The notes below the pieces were generated by a model, which saw only the letters and a program-made list of their open reading frames with translations, was not told the DNA's origin and made no database searches. Made by a program: the position numbers and the translations under genes. Source: Acidobacteriota bacterium (GTDB lineage: Bacteria; Acidobacteriota; Terriglobia; UBA7540). Taken from it: a stretch of DNA of 56,735 bases. Position 1 is the stretch's first letter; each line of letters starts with the position of its first letter. Below, in pieces: positions 8,936 to 16,639 of the stretch. Location: positions 1-56,735 of the forward strand of contig JAKAWG010000025.1 in the NCBI GenBank assembly GCA_021817045.1. Direction: 5' to 3'.

Positions 8936-9029
8936 AGACTTGCCTCCGTTAGTCCCCACCTCAGCAAGCCACCCCGGGGACTCCGTCGGTCGCTCTCAGC
9001 GTTGAGACCGAACCAGAGGTGAAGGATCA

Positions 9030-9872
9030 TCAGCCCCGATACGTTAAGACGCGGCCCCAGAGGCTCTTCGTGCCCCATATGCCGGAGCGCAGGCATTCGA
9101 GTTGGACAATCTGGCTATGGTCAACGAAAAGATTAACTTCAGGACCGTAGTTTTTGACGTACCAATCAAAAACGTCCGGGTCCGCAGCCTCAAACATGAC
9201 TTTTTCGGTGCCGAGCGCGTTGGCAATTTTTGCCGGCACTTCGGTACGCCATGGAGTGACGTTCTCGGTGATCCCCTCCGACTCGATCATGATCATGTAG
9301 GCTCCGGCGTCAAGAAACCGCCTGGCCTGAGCAATGGCTGCTTCAGGATCGCGCGTTCCTTCCGCGGCTAACTCTGCCGGGCTCGTGGCGCCGCCGGCGC
9401 CGAATTGGATCCCCACTTCTGGCTTTGCCTTGAGCCCCGCTTTTTGAACCTTCTCGACGAGCCGCAACCAGTCGTCGGTAGGAATGGTGATGAATCCGCT
9501 TGAGATTTCGATGATGTCGAATTCGAGAGACTTGCATTCCTTGACGTAGTGATCCACAGCTTCCGAGCCCTGGGTGAGCACGTACTCAATAAATCCTCCC
9601 GTGGAGACGAGGACGTCGTGAGCGTGGCACAGATCAATCAGGTCTTTAACGGCCTTGCGCGGCATCAGGCTGAACGATCCGCCGGCAAACTTCAGCGAGT
9701 CAACGTACCAGCCCATGGTGTCGAGAATATCCTCGAGATACCGTGTCCCCATTGGCGTGTAATAGGGGCCGCGGATCTCAGTGATTCCGCGCTCGCGCGG
9801 TTTTCGGGGCCGGTCATTCAGCCTGAGCAGTGGAAAAATACGGTCGTTGTCGTGAGTGATGAGCCTTGACAT
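9030..9872 (-). CDS. Phosphosulfolactate synthase (ComA) family protein
   Basis: About 280 residues of a TIM barrel. GWYVDSLKFAGGSFSL near residue 60, STGGFIEYVL, IEISSGFITIP, KPEVGIQFG and MIMIESEGI follow the ComA family, whose founding member joins sulfite to phosphoenolpyruvate in archaeal coenzyme M synthesis. Bacterial and plant homologs exist with varied or unknown roles, and no other coenzyme M gene is visible here. ATG 9872 has AAGGAGAGG in front; the frame also contains an earlier start at 9914. Confidence 0.85.
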   Translation of the reverse strand: MSRLITHDNDRIFPLLRLNDRPRKPRERGITEIRGPYYTPMGTRYLEDILDTMGWYVDSLKFAGGSFSLMPRKAVKDLIDLCHAHDVLVSTGGFIEYVLTQGSEAVDHYVKECKSLEFDIIEISSGFITIPTDDWLRLVEKVQKAGLKAKPEVGIQFGAGGATSPAELAAEGTRDPEAAIAQARRFLDAGAYMIMIESEGITENVTPWRTEVPAKIANALGTEKVMFEAADPDVFDWYVKNYGPEVNLFVDHSQIVQLECLRSGIWGTKSLWGRVLTYRG

Positions 9873-9942
9873 GACGGTCCTCTCCTTCGTATTGGGATGA
9901 AGTTCTTCGCTCAACGCACAACTTCCCAGCCTCGATTAAATT

Positions 9943-10965
9943 CTATCCGGAGCAAGGCGCCTCAATCCCGATCCGCCTTTTAACCTCCTCGAGAGTTGAA
10001 ACTGCTACCGGACGCACTTTATCAGCCCCATAGCCGAGCACCCTGTCGAGGTAGGCGGTGTCATTCACAAGCTGAAGATACCGGACTCGGATAGGAGTCA
10101 GCACTGCGATCACGAGGTTAGCAACCTCGTTCTTGAGATACCGATAACCTTTCCCTTCGAAGCGGGATTCAACGGCAGGGCGAGGGTTCCCGGAGAGAGC
10201 TTCGAATATCGTCAGTAGGTTCTTCACTCCCGGTGAGGCCTGCTCAAAGCGGGTTTCGGAGCCTGAATCTGTAACCGCCTGCAAGATTGATCCGCGTATC
10301 ACGTCGGGAGGATCGGCCAGGCCGATGACATGACCTTTGCGCTTTTCCGCCAGGCTCTTGCTCATTTTGACCGACGGGTCGTCGAGGCCCATGATGCGAG
10401 CGCCCGATGGACGAATCAGTGGTTTAGGTACAACAAAAATCGCACCAAAGAGCCGATTGAACCGTTGCGCAAGGTCGACCGTCAGCTCGATGTGTTGTTT
10501 CTGGTCTTCGCCAACCGGGACGCGATCCGTCTGGTACAGCAGAATATCGGCGGCCTGCAGTACTGGATAGTCGAGTAAGCCGGCTGTGGCTGCTTCGACC
10601 TGGGCTGCCTTTGCCTTATACTGTGTCATCCGCTCAAGCCACCCCACCGGGGTCAGACAATTCAGAATCCAGGCGAGTTCTGCATGAGCGGAGATGTGGG
10701 ATTGAACGAAAAGAGCTGACCGCTCGGGATCGAGGCCGGAAGCAATGAGGAGAGCCGCAGTTTGTCTTACCTTCTCCACGATAGGTACGGCCAGGTGCGA
10801 GTCCTGCGATGCGAGTGCATGCAGGTCAACAATGGAAAAGATACTGTCATACCGATACTGATTCTCGATCCATTGAGTCAGGGCCCCGAGATAATTCCCC
10901 AAGTGCAGATTACCGGTGGGTTGAATTCCGGAAAATATGCGCGGTTTATGGCAGTGCTGCTCCAT
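9943..10965 (-). CDS. trpS: Tryptophanyl-tRNA synthetase
   Basis: 340 residues, the usual length. It charges tRNA-Trp with tryptophan in the cytoplasm. Class I signatures are visible: the HIGH-type motif HLGN in GIQPTGNLHLGNYLGA near the N-terminus, and KMSKS after DDPSV near residue 205. PVGEDQKQHIELTVDLAQRFN, typical of TrpS, lies between them. The ribosome binding site is weak. The gene is 70 bases upstream of the ComA-like gene on the same strand. Confidence 0.96.
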   Translation of the reverse strand: MEQHCHKPRIFSGIQPTGNLHLGNYLGALTQWIENQYRYDSIFSIVDLHALASQDSHLAVPIVEKVRQTAALLIASGLDPERSALFVQSHISAHAELAWILNCLTPVGWLERMTQYKAKAAQVEAATAGLLDYPVLQAADILLYQTDRVPVGEDQKQHIELTVDLAQRFNRLFGAIFVVPKPLIRPSGARIMGLDDPSVKMSKSLAEKRKGHVIGLADPPDVIRGSILQAVTDSGSETRFEQASPGVKNLLTIFEALSGNPRPAVESRFEGKGYRYLKNEVANLVIAVLTPIRVRYLQLVNDTAYLDRVLGYGADKVRPVAVSTLEEVKRRIGIEAPCSG

Positions 10966-11126
10966 AACAAGACCGATGTGTCCGGCACCTCATTAACAGA
11001 GAGTCTCTGAAACCACACATCTGCACAGGCCGTCCCAGGGGTCTCCTGTTAACCGAAACACGACTTCACTAAACCCGGCTGCCGGTCTGGTTAGAACTTA
11101 CGAACGTCGGGTCTCTTCTCCGATTA

Positions 11127-11149
11127 AGCGCTTTGCCTGCTAAAGCGCT
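11127..11149. terminator. Hairpin overlapping the GYD gene stop codon
   Basis: Perfect inverted repeat AGCGCTTT / AAAGCGCT with a 7-base loop. It overlaps the stop codon of the GYD-domain gene and faces the trpS promoter side. There is no clear T-run, so it may be a weak or factor-assisted terminator, or an mRNA 3' stabiliser. Confidence 0.45.
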
Positions 11150-11427
11150 GCCAGGAATTCCTTCCACGGTGTTCCGACCAGGGTTTCGGTGACAGCGTGT
11201 CCCGAGGGCCGAATGATCATTGCCGCCTTTTCCGCCTCCGTGACTTCGTCCGCTTCCATGACGTCGACGACGTCAAACCGCCCATGCGTCGAGAAGCTCT
11301 CTTTCCACCTCACGCCTGGGCATTCGAATGTAATCTTTGCTGTCATTGTCTCCGCCAGTTTCTTGAATCCGGTGGTATCCCGGAAAGCTTCAGGTGAAAA
11401 CCAGGTGAGAATAATGTAGGTTCTCAT
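11140..11427 (-). CDS. GYD domain protein
   Basis: About 95 residues. The GYD family is a small ferredoxin-like fold of unknown function. Typical features are the opening strand TYIILTWFSPE, a central GRFDVVDVMEADE strand and the closing HAVTETLVG. ATG 11427 begins the conserved strand; an earlier in-frame start at 11475 would overlap the inverted repeat. It lies between YceI and trpS on the minus strand. Confidence 0.8.
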   Translation of the reverse strand: MRTYIILTWFSPEAFRDTTGFKKLAETMTAKITFECPGVRWKESFSTHGRFDVVDVMEADEVTEAEKAAMIIRPSGHAVTETLVGTPWKEFLAAL

Positions 11428-11466
11428 CGTGCATCTTCTGGGTTTCGGCACGGTCCGTTCGCGGAC

Positions 11467-11495
11467 GAGGATCACCCGTTCCGGAGGTGATCCTC
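11467..11495. terminator. 10-bp perfect hairpin behind the YceI gene
   Basis: GAGGATCACC (11467-11476) and GGTGATCCTC (11486-11495) are exact inverted repeats around a 9-base loop, placed just after the YceI stop. No T-run follows on the minus strand, so the role as an intrinsic terminator is uncertain. Confidence 0.5.
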
Positions 11496-12066
11496 ACTCT
11501 CGAACAGCCTCAATGCTTAGCTGGATTTTAACCTCGTTTCCCACGACCAGGCCGCCGTTCTCAAGGCGCGCGTTATAGGTCAGCCCGAACTCGCGACGGT
11601 CGAGCGTCACTTCAGCTTCAAAGCCGATCCTGTCTTTACCTTCGGCGTCTTTTTGCCGTCCGAGAATCTCGAAAGGAATCTCGACTTCCTTGGTAATCCC
11701 GTGCACGGTAAGCTCTCCGCCACACAGATAACCCTCGCATTGCGGCTCGATCCACCGGCTCTTAAAGACGATCCGTGGAAAGCTTCTGGTATCGAGGAAG
11801 TTCCAACTCCGCAGCTCGCTGTCGCGGCCGGAGTGATCCGTGTCGACGCTAGTCGTATCGATCACAATGTCCACCGAGGAGCGGCTGATGTCCAACCGGT
11901 CATATATCATGGATCCCGAGAAACGAATGAAGCGTCCCCGGATATGGCTAATACCCAAATGACCGACGGAGAATCCGATCGAGGAATTTGCGGGATCAAT
12001 GACTAGATTCTCGATTTCCCCGGCGGTCGGAATAACCGGCCTTTTAACTGCCGTTTGGCTTTGCAT
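11494..12066 (-). CDS. YceI-like domain protein
   Basis: 190 residues, a lipocalin-like barrel that binds isoprenoid or similar lipids in characterised members. Hallmarks are FSVGHLGISHIRGRF, then SVDIVIDTTSVDT, ELRSWNFLDTRSFP and LTVHGITKEVEIPF. There is no signal peptide, unlike the periplasmic E. coli YceI, so this one is probably cytoplasmic. AGGAGG lies 6 bases before ATG 12066. A strong hairpin follows the gene. Confidence 0.9.
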   Translation of the reverse strand: MQSQTAVKRPVIPTAGEIENLVIDPANSSIGFSVGHLGISHIRGRFIRFSGSMIYDRLDISRSSVDIVIDTTSVDTDHSGRDSELRSWNFLDTRSFPRIVFKSRWIEPQCEGYLCGGELTVHGITKEVEIPFEILGRQKDAEGKDRIGFEAEVTLDRREFGLTYNARLENGGLVVGNEVKIQLSIEAVRE

Positions 12067-12177
12067 CTGGACCTCCTGACTCTGATTGGTTCAGCATCCC
12101 CGCCCTCTTTAACTCTTTCCTGGTTTCGTCTCAAGCACCCGGGCATCGATCATCCTCACAAATCCCGACCGACGGCT

Positions 12178-12696
12178 TCACCGTCCGCTCTGCGTAGCGT
12201 GCCGGGCAGAAACTCTGTTGGGGGCTGCTTTGGGCATTACAACCTCAAGAATGTTGCCTCGAAGCGCCGCAGTCGTCCTCGATGGGTCAACTTCGGCGGA
12301 CAACTGATGGACACGAAAAATCCGCTCGGGCATTATTTGGAAGTGGCCACCGCGCTCGTCCGCATAAATCGCCTCGATCTTCTTTTCCGCGCTCACCATG
12401 AGGCGGTGAGGCTCAACACTCAGCTCGAGTTCATTTGCGGTAAAACTGCCGGGCATCTCCGCAACAAGCACAAGCCTGTCGGGTGTATCTTTCAGCGTGT
12501 GACGGCACGGGAAAAGCACTTCCGACTCGGCCGAAACCCAGTCCGAGACGTCAGAGCCGTGGACGCGCCCGCACCGCTCAAAAATCGCATAGGCGCGACG
12601 CGCGATCAGATCGTGGATTGCCTTTCCGCGTTTAATCAAGATTTGGGCAGAGACGAGTTTCACCGTCTCCTGCTTTTCAGTCGGCTCAGGAGCCAT
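12178..12696 (-). CDS. DUF2934 - Hsp20 (small heat shock) fusion protein
   Basis: 172 residues. Residues about 25-60 (IHDLIARRAYAIFERCGRV, followed by SDVSDWVSAESEV) form a DUF2934 helical hairpin. From about residue 65 an alpha-crystallin domain follows (VLVAEMPGSFTANELELSVE, then RIFRVHQLSAEVD and LRGNILEVVMPKA with the conserved GNILEV box). Small heat shock proteins hold unfolded proteins without ATP. GAGGAG precedes the start. The gene follows a DUF2945 gene by 4 bases on the same strand, so co-expression is likely. Confidence 0.88.
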   Translation of the reverse strand: MAPEPTEKQETVKLVSAQILIKRGKAIHDLIARRAYAIFERCGRVHGSDVSDWVSAESEVLFPCRHTLKDTPDRLVLVAEMPGSFTANELELSVEPHRLMVSAEKKIEAIYADERGGHFQIMPERIFRVHQLSAEVDPSRTTAALRGNILEVVMPKAAPNRVSARHATQSGR

Positions 12697-12700
12697 CGTG

Positions 12701-12937
12701 CTAAGCTCCTCTCGGCTTCCGTGTCCGTTCGTAGATCAGCCTCAACGCTTCCCCCTTGTGAATAGCCACATGGTCACTTTTGTCGCTCTTGATAAGGTAT
12801 TGGGGCTGCTCCTTCGATGCGTGGTGCGTGTAACCCTTGAACATAGTGTCCGTCGCGACCTTTTTAATGATGGTTCCGCTTACGACGCCTGCTTCGGAAT
12901 TCGATCGAACGTGATCGCCGATATTGAATTGTCGCAT
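12701..12937 (-). CDS. DUF2945 (HVA1-type TUDOR) small protein
   Basis: 78 residues. FNIGDHVRSNSEAGVVSGTI, a middle QYLIKSDKSDHVAIHKGEAL and a basic C-terminus match the DUF2945 family, small SH3/Tudor-like proteins of unknown function often induced by stress. The gene ends 4 bases before the Hsp20 gene on the same strand. GAGGA lies upstream of ATG 12937. Confidence 0.8.
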   Translation of the reverse strand: MRQFNIGDHVRSNSEAGVVSGTIIKKVATDTMFKGYTHHASKEQPQYLIKSDKSDHVAIHKGEALRLIYERTRKPRGA

Positions 12938-12966
12938 CGATCTTTGGTCCTCTTTCCGTTGCCTCC

Positions 12967-12983
12967 TTCCCTCAAAGAGGGAA
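12967..12983. repeat. Short inverted repeat between the DoxX and DUF2945 genes
   Basis: TTCCCTC / GAGGGAA with a 3-base loop. It could attenuate read-through from the DoxX gene into the DUF2945-Hsp20 unit. No T-run is present. Confidence 0.4.
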
Positions 12984-13040
12984 TAGAACTCAGGCTCAAA
13001 CCGGTGAAGCGGCCTCCATCTTTCTGTCCTGTTTGACCGC

Positions 13041-13424
13041 TTACAGGCTAAGTGGCCACGGACCAGGGATCGTCAGAATCATCAGTAGTGCTCCTGCCAA
13101 GGCCGCATTCTTAGTAAAGTTAAGCATCTCAACGGTACGCTGCTGAGCGTCGTGGACGCTCCAAAAAGCGTGCATGGCGGGCGAAACGCCGGCCAAGAAC
13201 ACAAGCAGGAAGATACAGCCGATCATGGGTAAAACTCCGAGCAGCACACTGAGACCGCCAAGGCCCAGGAGTGCCCCTGTGCCGACAACGGCGACCTTCG
13301 GGACGGGAGCCCCTTTCATTTCAGCATACCCACCGAGGTATCCAAGATTCGTAAAGTGATGAACACCCGAGTAGAGAAAGTATCCGCCCAGGATGACTCT
13401 TCCGATAGGAAATACGATGCTCAT
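13041..13424 (-). CDS. DoxX family membrane protein
   Basis: 127 residues with four hydrophobic helices. GRVILGGYFLYSGVHHFTN at the N-terminus and the short polar loop before the third helix are typical of DoxX/DoxD-like proteins, small inner-membrane proteins linked to thiol and redox stress in several bacteria. AGGAGG lies in front of ATG 13424. Confidence 0.85.
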   Translation of the reverse strand: MSIVFPIGRVILGGYFLYSGVHHFTNLGYLGGYAEMKGAPVPKVAVVGTGALLGLGGLSVLLGVLPMIGCIFLLVFLAGVSPAMHAFWSVHDAQQRTVEMLNFTKNAALAGALLMILTIPGPWPLSL

Positions 13425-13609
13425 CGCTTATGCCTCCTCGTTCGCTGGGCAAGCCGTGTCTCGTCACCGTGCGCCACTCTATTTTTCACTTTGACAACCG
13501 CCTGATCAAATCCCCGCCGTGACACCTTACTTACCTCGTCCACGACGCGTTTGGAGGCCTCCTTGCGCAACGTGGTCGGGAGTTCGACCACGCACCAGGG
13601 ACCGATATA

Positions 13610-14341
13610 TTATTCTCGACGTTCTCTCTGAAACGCAAAAATGAAACTGACACCAACGGCTTGCGTGACGTAGGGCGCAAATGCGGCGTCCTGTCGATAA
13701 ACATAGTAATACTCTGCACTGACTCGTCCGCCGATCGACATATCGAATCCAACGTGGTACGAGGTCTGGGTCCACCCGTGCGAGAGCGTGTCATAAGACC
13801 TCGCCCAGCGGATGAACCAGACGCTCTTTATGTCCGCAATTCTAACCGGATGTTCCAAGGCAATAAGATTCCGATATTTCTCGGCAAAGATCTCCTCACG
13901 GAGACCCGACAATATAAACTTGCCATCAACAATGGTCGGGCCCAATAACCACCGCAGTTCGGGCTGAACCCCATCAGAAAGGGCGAAGCCATGGAATTCC
14001 GGGGCATTGAATCTAGCCTGCAAGGAGAGTCGATTTTCGGAGTCGAGACCTGTGATATGGAAATTGGCATGAACGTAGACGTATCTAATCTCGAAAGAAG
14101 CGAACCGGCAAGGAGAATAACTGGCTCCCGTGACGAAAAGCTCCTCGGCGAATTGAGAGACATCTCCAGGACGCACTTCGCCGAGGGCTGTCACCACTAA
14201 TTTGGGTCTGACATCGTAGTCGAGAGCGAGTTGGATCCGTCCCTCGACATCTCTGGATGGAACCTCGGGAAGGATTTGCGCTCCTGTGTTCTCACAGATG
14301 AACAGGAGCATGCAAACAGCGAACTCCCACGCACGAAGCAT
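13610..14341 (-). CDS. Predicted outer-membrane beta-barrel protein (DUF2490-like)
   Basis: 243 residues with an N-terminal hydrophobic signal (about residues 1-21, ending near TGA). After it comes an alternating polar/aromatic pattern expected of beta strands: RIQLALDYDVRPKL, then EIRYVYVHANFHI, LSLQARFNAPEF and VSAEYYYVYRQD, with a terminal VGVSFIFAF strand. This resembles DUF2490 barrels, which sit in the outer membrane with unknown function. AGGAA lies 8 bases before the start. It may be a lone gene, with no functional link to its neighbours visible. Confidence 0.65.
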   Translation of the reverse strand: MLRAWEFAVCMLLFICENTGAQILPEVPSRDVEGRIQLALDYDVRPKLVVTALGEVRPGDVSQFAEELFVTGASYSPCRFASFEIRYVYVHANFHITGLDSENRLSLQARFNAPEFHGFALSDGVQPELRWLLGPTIVDGKFILSGLREEIFAEKYRNLIALEHPVRIADIKSVWFIRWARSYDTLSHGWTQTSYHVGFDMSIGGRVSAEYYYVYRQDAAFAPYVTQAVGVSFIFAFQRERRE

Positions 14342-14523
14342 CGTTCATTTCCTGACCGCATTGCACCGGTACTGCAAAAGCGCAATCACTATGGAAACTG
14401 TAGCGAAGCGCAGAATTCGTATTGCAAGGAACGTGATCGAGAATCTTGAATGCTTTCAATGATCCTTTGCCTTTTTCTCTCTTGCTTCCTGTCTTCGAAG
14501 AAAGCCGGCTTCCGGCCCCGCTA

Positions 14524-15201
14524 CTACGTACCGCGATTCCCCTCGGCAATCATCTGATCAAATTCGCGTGACAGGGATTCCTTTTCCTCGAATATCCCCC
14601 GCTTGACTATGGTGGTCATCACGGTGGACGGGCAGCGGACGCCCCGCGCCGCAACGCAGTCGTGATGGCCGATGGCCTTGACCACGCATCCGAGGGGCTT
14701 CACCACCGACATGAAGGCGTCCGCGATGTCGGAAACCAACGCCTCCTGAACAACCGCCCGCCGGGCGAGCGCGTGCACGAGGCGCGAAATTTTTGAAACC
14801 CCAACAATCTGTCCATCGGGTACGTACGCAAAGTGGAGTTTGCCGCCGTAGACGAGCAGGTGATGGGGGCAGAGCGAGAAAAAATCAATGTGCGACACGA
14901 TCACCAGGCTGTCCGAACGGGAACGAAAGGTCTTTAGAATCTCTTCCGGACGAACGCTATAGCCGAGGCTGAACTCACGGTAAAACCGGGCTACCCTTGC
15001 AGGCGTATCGCGGAAATGCTCGCTCGCGACGTTGATCCCTATTTCGACCAGCAGCGAGCGGATAATCCCCTCCAGGCGATCTTGCGATGCGGGACGTATC
15101 AAAGATGCGCCAAGTATCTGCTCACGCTCATCCGGGCCCCAGTTCTCTAAGCCAAGCGCCGCATGTCCTTCTCGATGATTGCCGTTTCCGTTGCTCACCA
15201 T
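14524..15201 (-). CDS. folE: GTP cyclohydrolase I
   Basis: 225 residues. It converts GTP to dihydroneopterin triphosphate, the first step towards tetrahydrofolate and related pterins. SLCPHHLLVYGGKLHFAYVP carries the zinc Cys and His, VGVSKISRLV follows, and the third ligand is the Cys in HHDCVAARGV. The first 40 residues are a variable extension. The start at 15201 has GAGGAG a few bases upstream. It is the last gene of a minus-strand run after the aldolase gene (40-base gap). Confidence 0.94.
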   Translation of the reverse strand: MVSNGNGNHREGHAALGLENWGPDEREQILGASLIRPASQDRLEGIIRSLLVEIGINVASEHFRDTPARVARFYREFSLGYSVRPEEILKTFRSRSDSLVIVSHIDFFSLCPHHLLVYGGKLHFAYVPDGQIVGVSKISRLVHALARRAVVQEALVSDIADAFMSVVKPLGCVVKAIGHHDCVAARGVRCPSTVMTTIVKRGIFEEKESLSREFDQMIAEGNRGT

Positions 15202-15240
15202 ATTCTCCTCACGTCGCTATCAATCTGCGGCAGACTAACA

Positions 15241-16110
15241 TCAGGCGGCAGCACGATGCCGTCCCCCGCCAAACTGCCTGATCTTCGCCATCGCGACCTC
15301 TTTAACCGCCTGGGCCACCGGCTTCATAATCCGGCGGGGATCAATCTCCCGGGGATCGATCTCAGCCGACGCTCTTAAAGCGTTCGAAAAAGCCATGCGC
15401 AATTCCGTGTCAATGTTAATGATGGAAATGCCGCCTGCAATCGCCAGATGGATTGTGTCCGGATCGACGCCGCTTGCACCGTGAAGCACGAGGGGGATCT
15501 TGACCCGATCATGGATTGCCCTGATTCTTGGGATGTCCACATGCGGCTTGACGCCGCCCCTCATTTTAATGATTCCGTGGACCGTACCCACTGAGCACGC
15601 CAGGGTGTCCACACCCGTCGCCCAGTAGAACCTGAAGGCGTCATCCGGCTCAGTGAGCAGAGCTTGAGCTTCACTTACCGATACCCAATCCTCGGTGCCC
15701 CGCATTCGTCCTATCTCTCCCTGCACCCAGACCCCTTTTGCGTGCGCCAACTCGACCATGCGGCGCGTGTCTCGCGCGTTTTCTTCGAACGGAAGATGCG
15801 AATGGTCGATCATGACGCTCGAATATCCCAGCTCGATTGCGCGCTCGAGATGCCGGATATCCTTGCCGTGGTCAAAGTGCAGGACCACCCCTGCCTTCGA
15901 CCGGCAGGCGGCTGTTTTCACGATTGCCGCGATGGTCTCGAGGCCCGCGTAAGCGGCCGTTCCCTCACTCGTCGCCACGATCACCGGCGTGTCAAGTTCG
16001 TTCGACGCCTGAATGATTCCCAGAGTCGTCTCGAGGTTTTGAGTATTAAACGCCGGGTACGCGATTGACGAATCGTAATGGTTAAAAAGTTCCCGAATGT
16101 GAATTAACAA
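15241..16110 (-). CDS. Class II fructose-bisphosphate / tagatose-bisphosphate aldolase
   Basis: About 289 residues of a zinc-dependent TIM barrel. AYPAFNTQNLETT opens the fold, VLHFDHGKDI carries zinc and catalytic residues, VMIDHSHLPFEEN, WVQGEIGRM, CSVGTVHGI, LVLHGASGV and INIDTELR follow in the family order. It cleaves or forms a ketose 1,6-bisphosphate; the exact sugar (fructose or tagatose) is not decided by motif. The frame is open to 16248, but TTG at 16110 is preceded by a GGAGGGAG stretch and gives the normal family length. That start overlaps the end of the AhpD-like gene by 29 bases. Confidence 0.88.
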   Translation of the reverse strand: MLIHIRELFNHYDSSIAYPAFNTQNLETTLGIIQASNELDTPVIVATSEGTAAYAGLETIAAIVKTAACRSKAGVVLHFDHGKDIRHLERAIELGYSSVMIDHSHLPFEENARDTRRMVELAHAKGVWVQGEIGRMRGTEDWVSVSEAQALLTEPDDAFRFYWATGVDTLACSVGTVHGIIKMRGGVKPHVDIPRIRAIHDRVKIPLVLHGASGVDPDTIHLAIAGGISIINIDTELRMAFSNALRASAEIDPREIDPRRIMKPVAQAVKEVAMAKIRQFGGGRHRAAA

Positions 16111-16639
16111 GTTGCTGCTCCCTCCTGCCCCCACAGGAGGCGGATGCGGATTTGGGCCCGTGTTTCGCTTCAGGATTCTTCCGTTGGGCACCCGCGTAAT
16201 ACGTTCCAGCCTCGCGGCGGAAGGCGATTGACAAGCGGTTCCAGCCATTAATAGCGATCACTGCCATCGTGAGGTCGACCAACTCTTTCTCGCTGAAATG
16301 CTGACGTGCCGTCTGATAGATCGCGTCAGGCACATGCTCCCAACTCACTGAGGTAACTGCCTCGGTCCACGCGAGCGCGGTCCTTTCTCTTTCCGTGAAA
16401 AACGGCGTATCCGGCCACACGGATACCGCGTACAGGCGCTGCTCAGTTTCGCCTTGTGCTCGGGCGTCCTGAGTGTGCATATCCACGCAATACGCGCACC
16501 CGTTGATTTGGGAAGCCCGAAGCCGGACGAGCTCGAGCATCGAGCTTTCAAGCCCCGCGCCGCGGGCGTATTCCTCAACTCTCAACAGCGCCTGGACCGC
16601 GCCGGGCGCCACCTTCTCGTAATCGATTCTCGCTGGCAT
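16082..16639 (-). CDS. Carboxymuconolactone decarboxylase / AhpD-like protein
   Basis: 185 residues. The redox motif CAYCVDMH (Cys-x-x-Cys-x3-His) near residue 47 marks the AhpD-like branch, which reduces peroxiredoxin systems or other peroxide-related substrates. ERERTALAWTEAVT and MAVIAINGWNRL are typical of the helical fold. A GGAGGA site precedes ATG 16639. The last 25 or so residues are variable and overlap the aldolase start. Upstream lies the EamA gene, whose unusual tail overlaps this gene by 65 bases. Confidence 0.9.
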   Translation of the reverse strand: MPARIDYEKVAPGAVQALLRVEEYARGAGLESSMLELVRLRASQINGCAYCVDMHTQDARAQGETEQRLYAVSVWPDTPFFTERERTALAWTEAVTSVSWEHVPDAIYQTARQHFSEKELVDLTMAVIAINGWNRLSIAFRREAGTYYAGAQRKNPEAKHGPKSASASCGGRREQQLVNSHSGTF

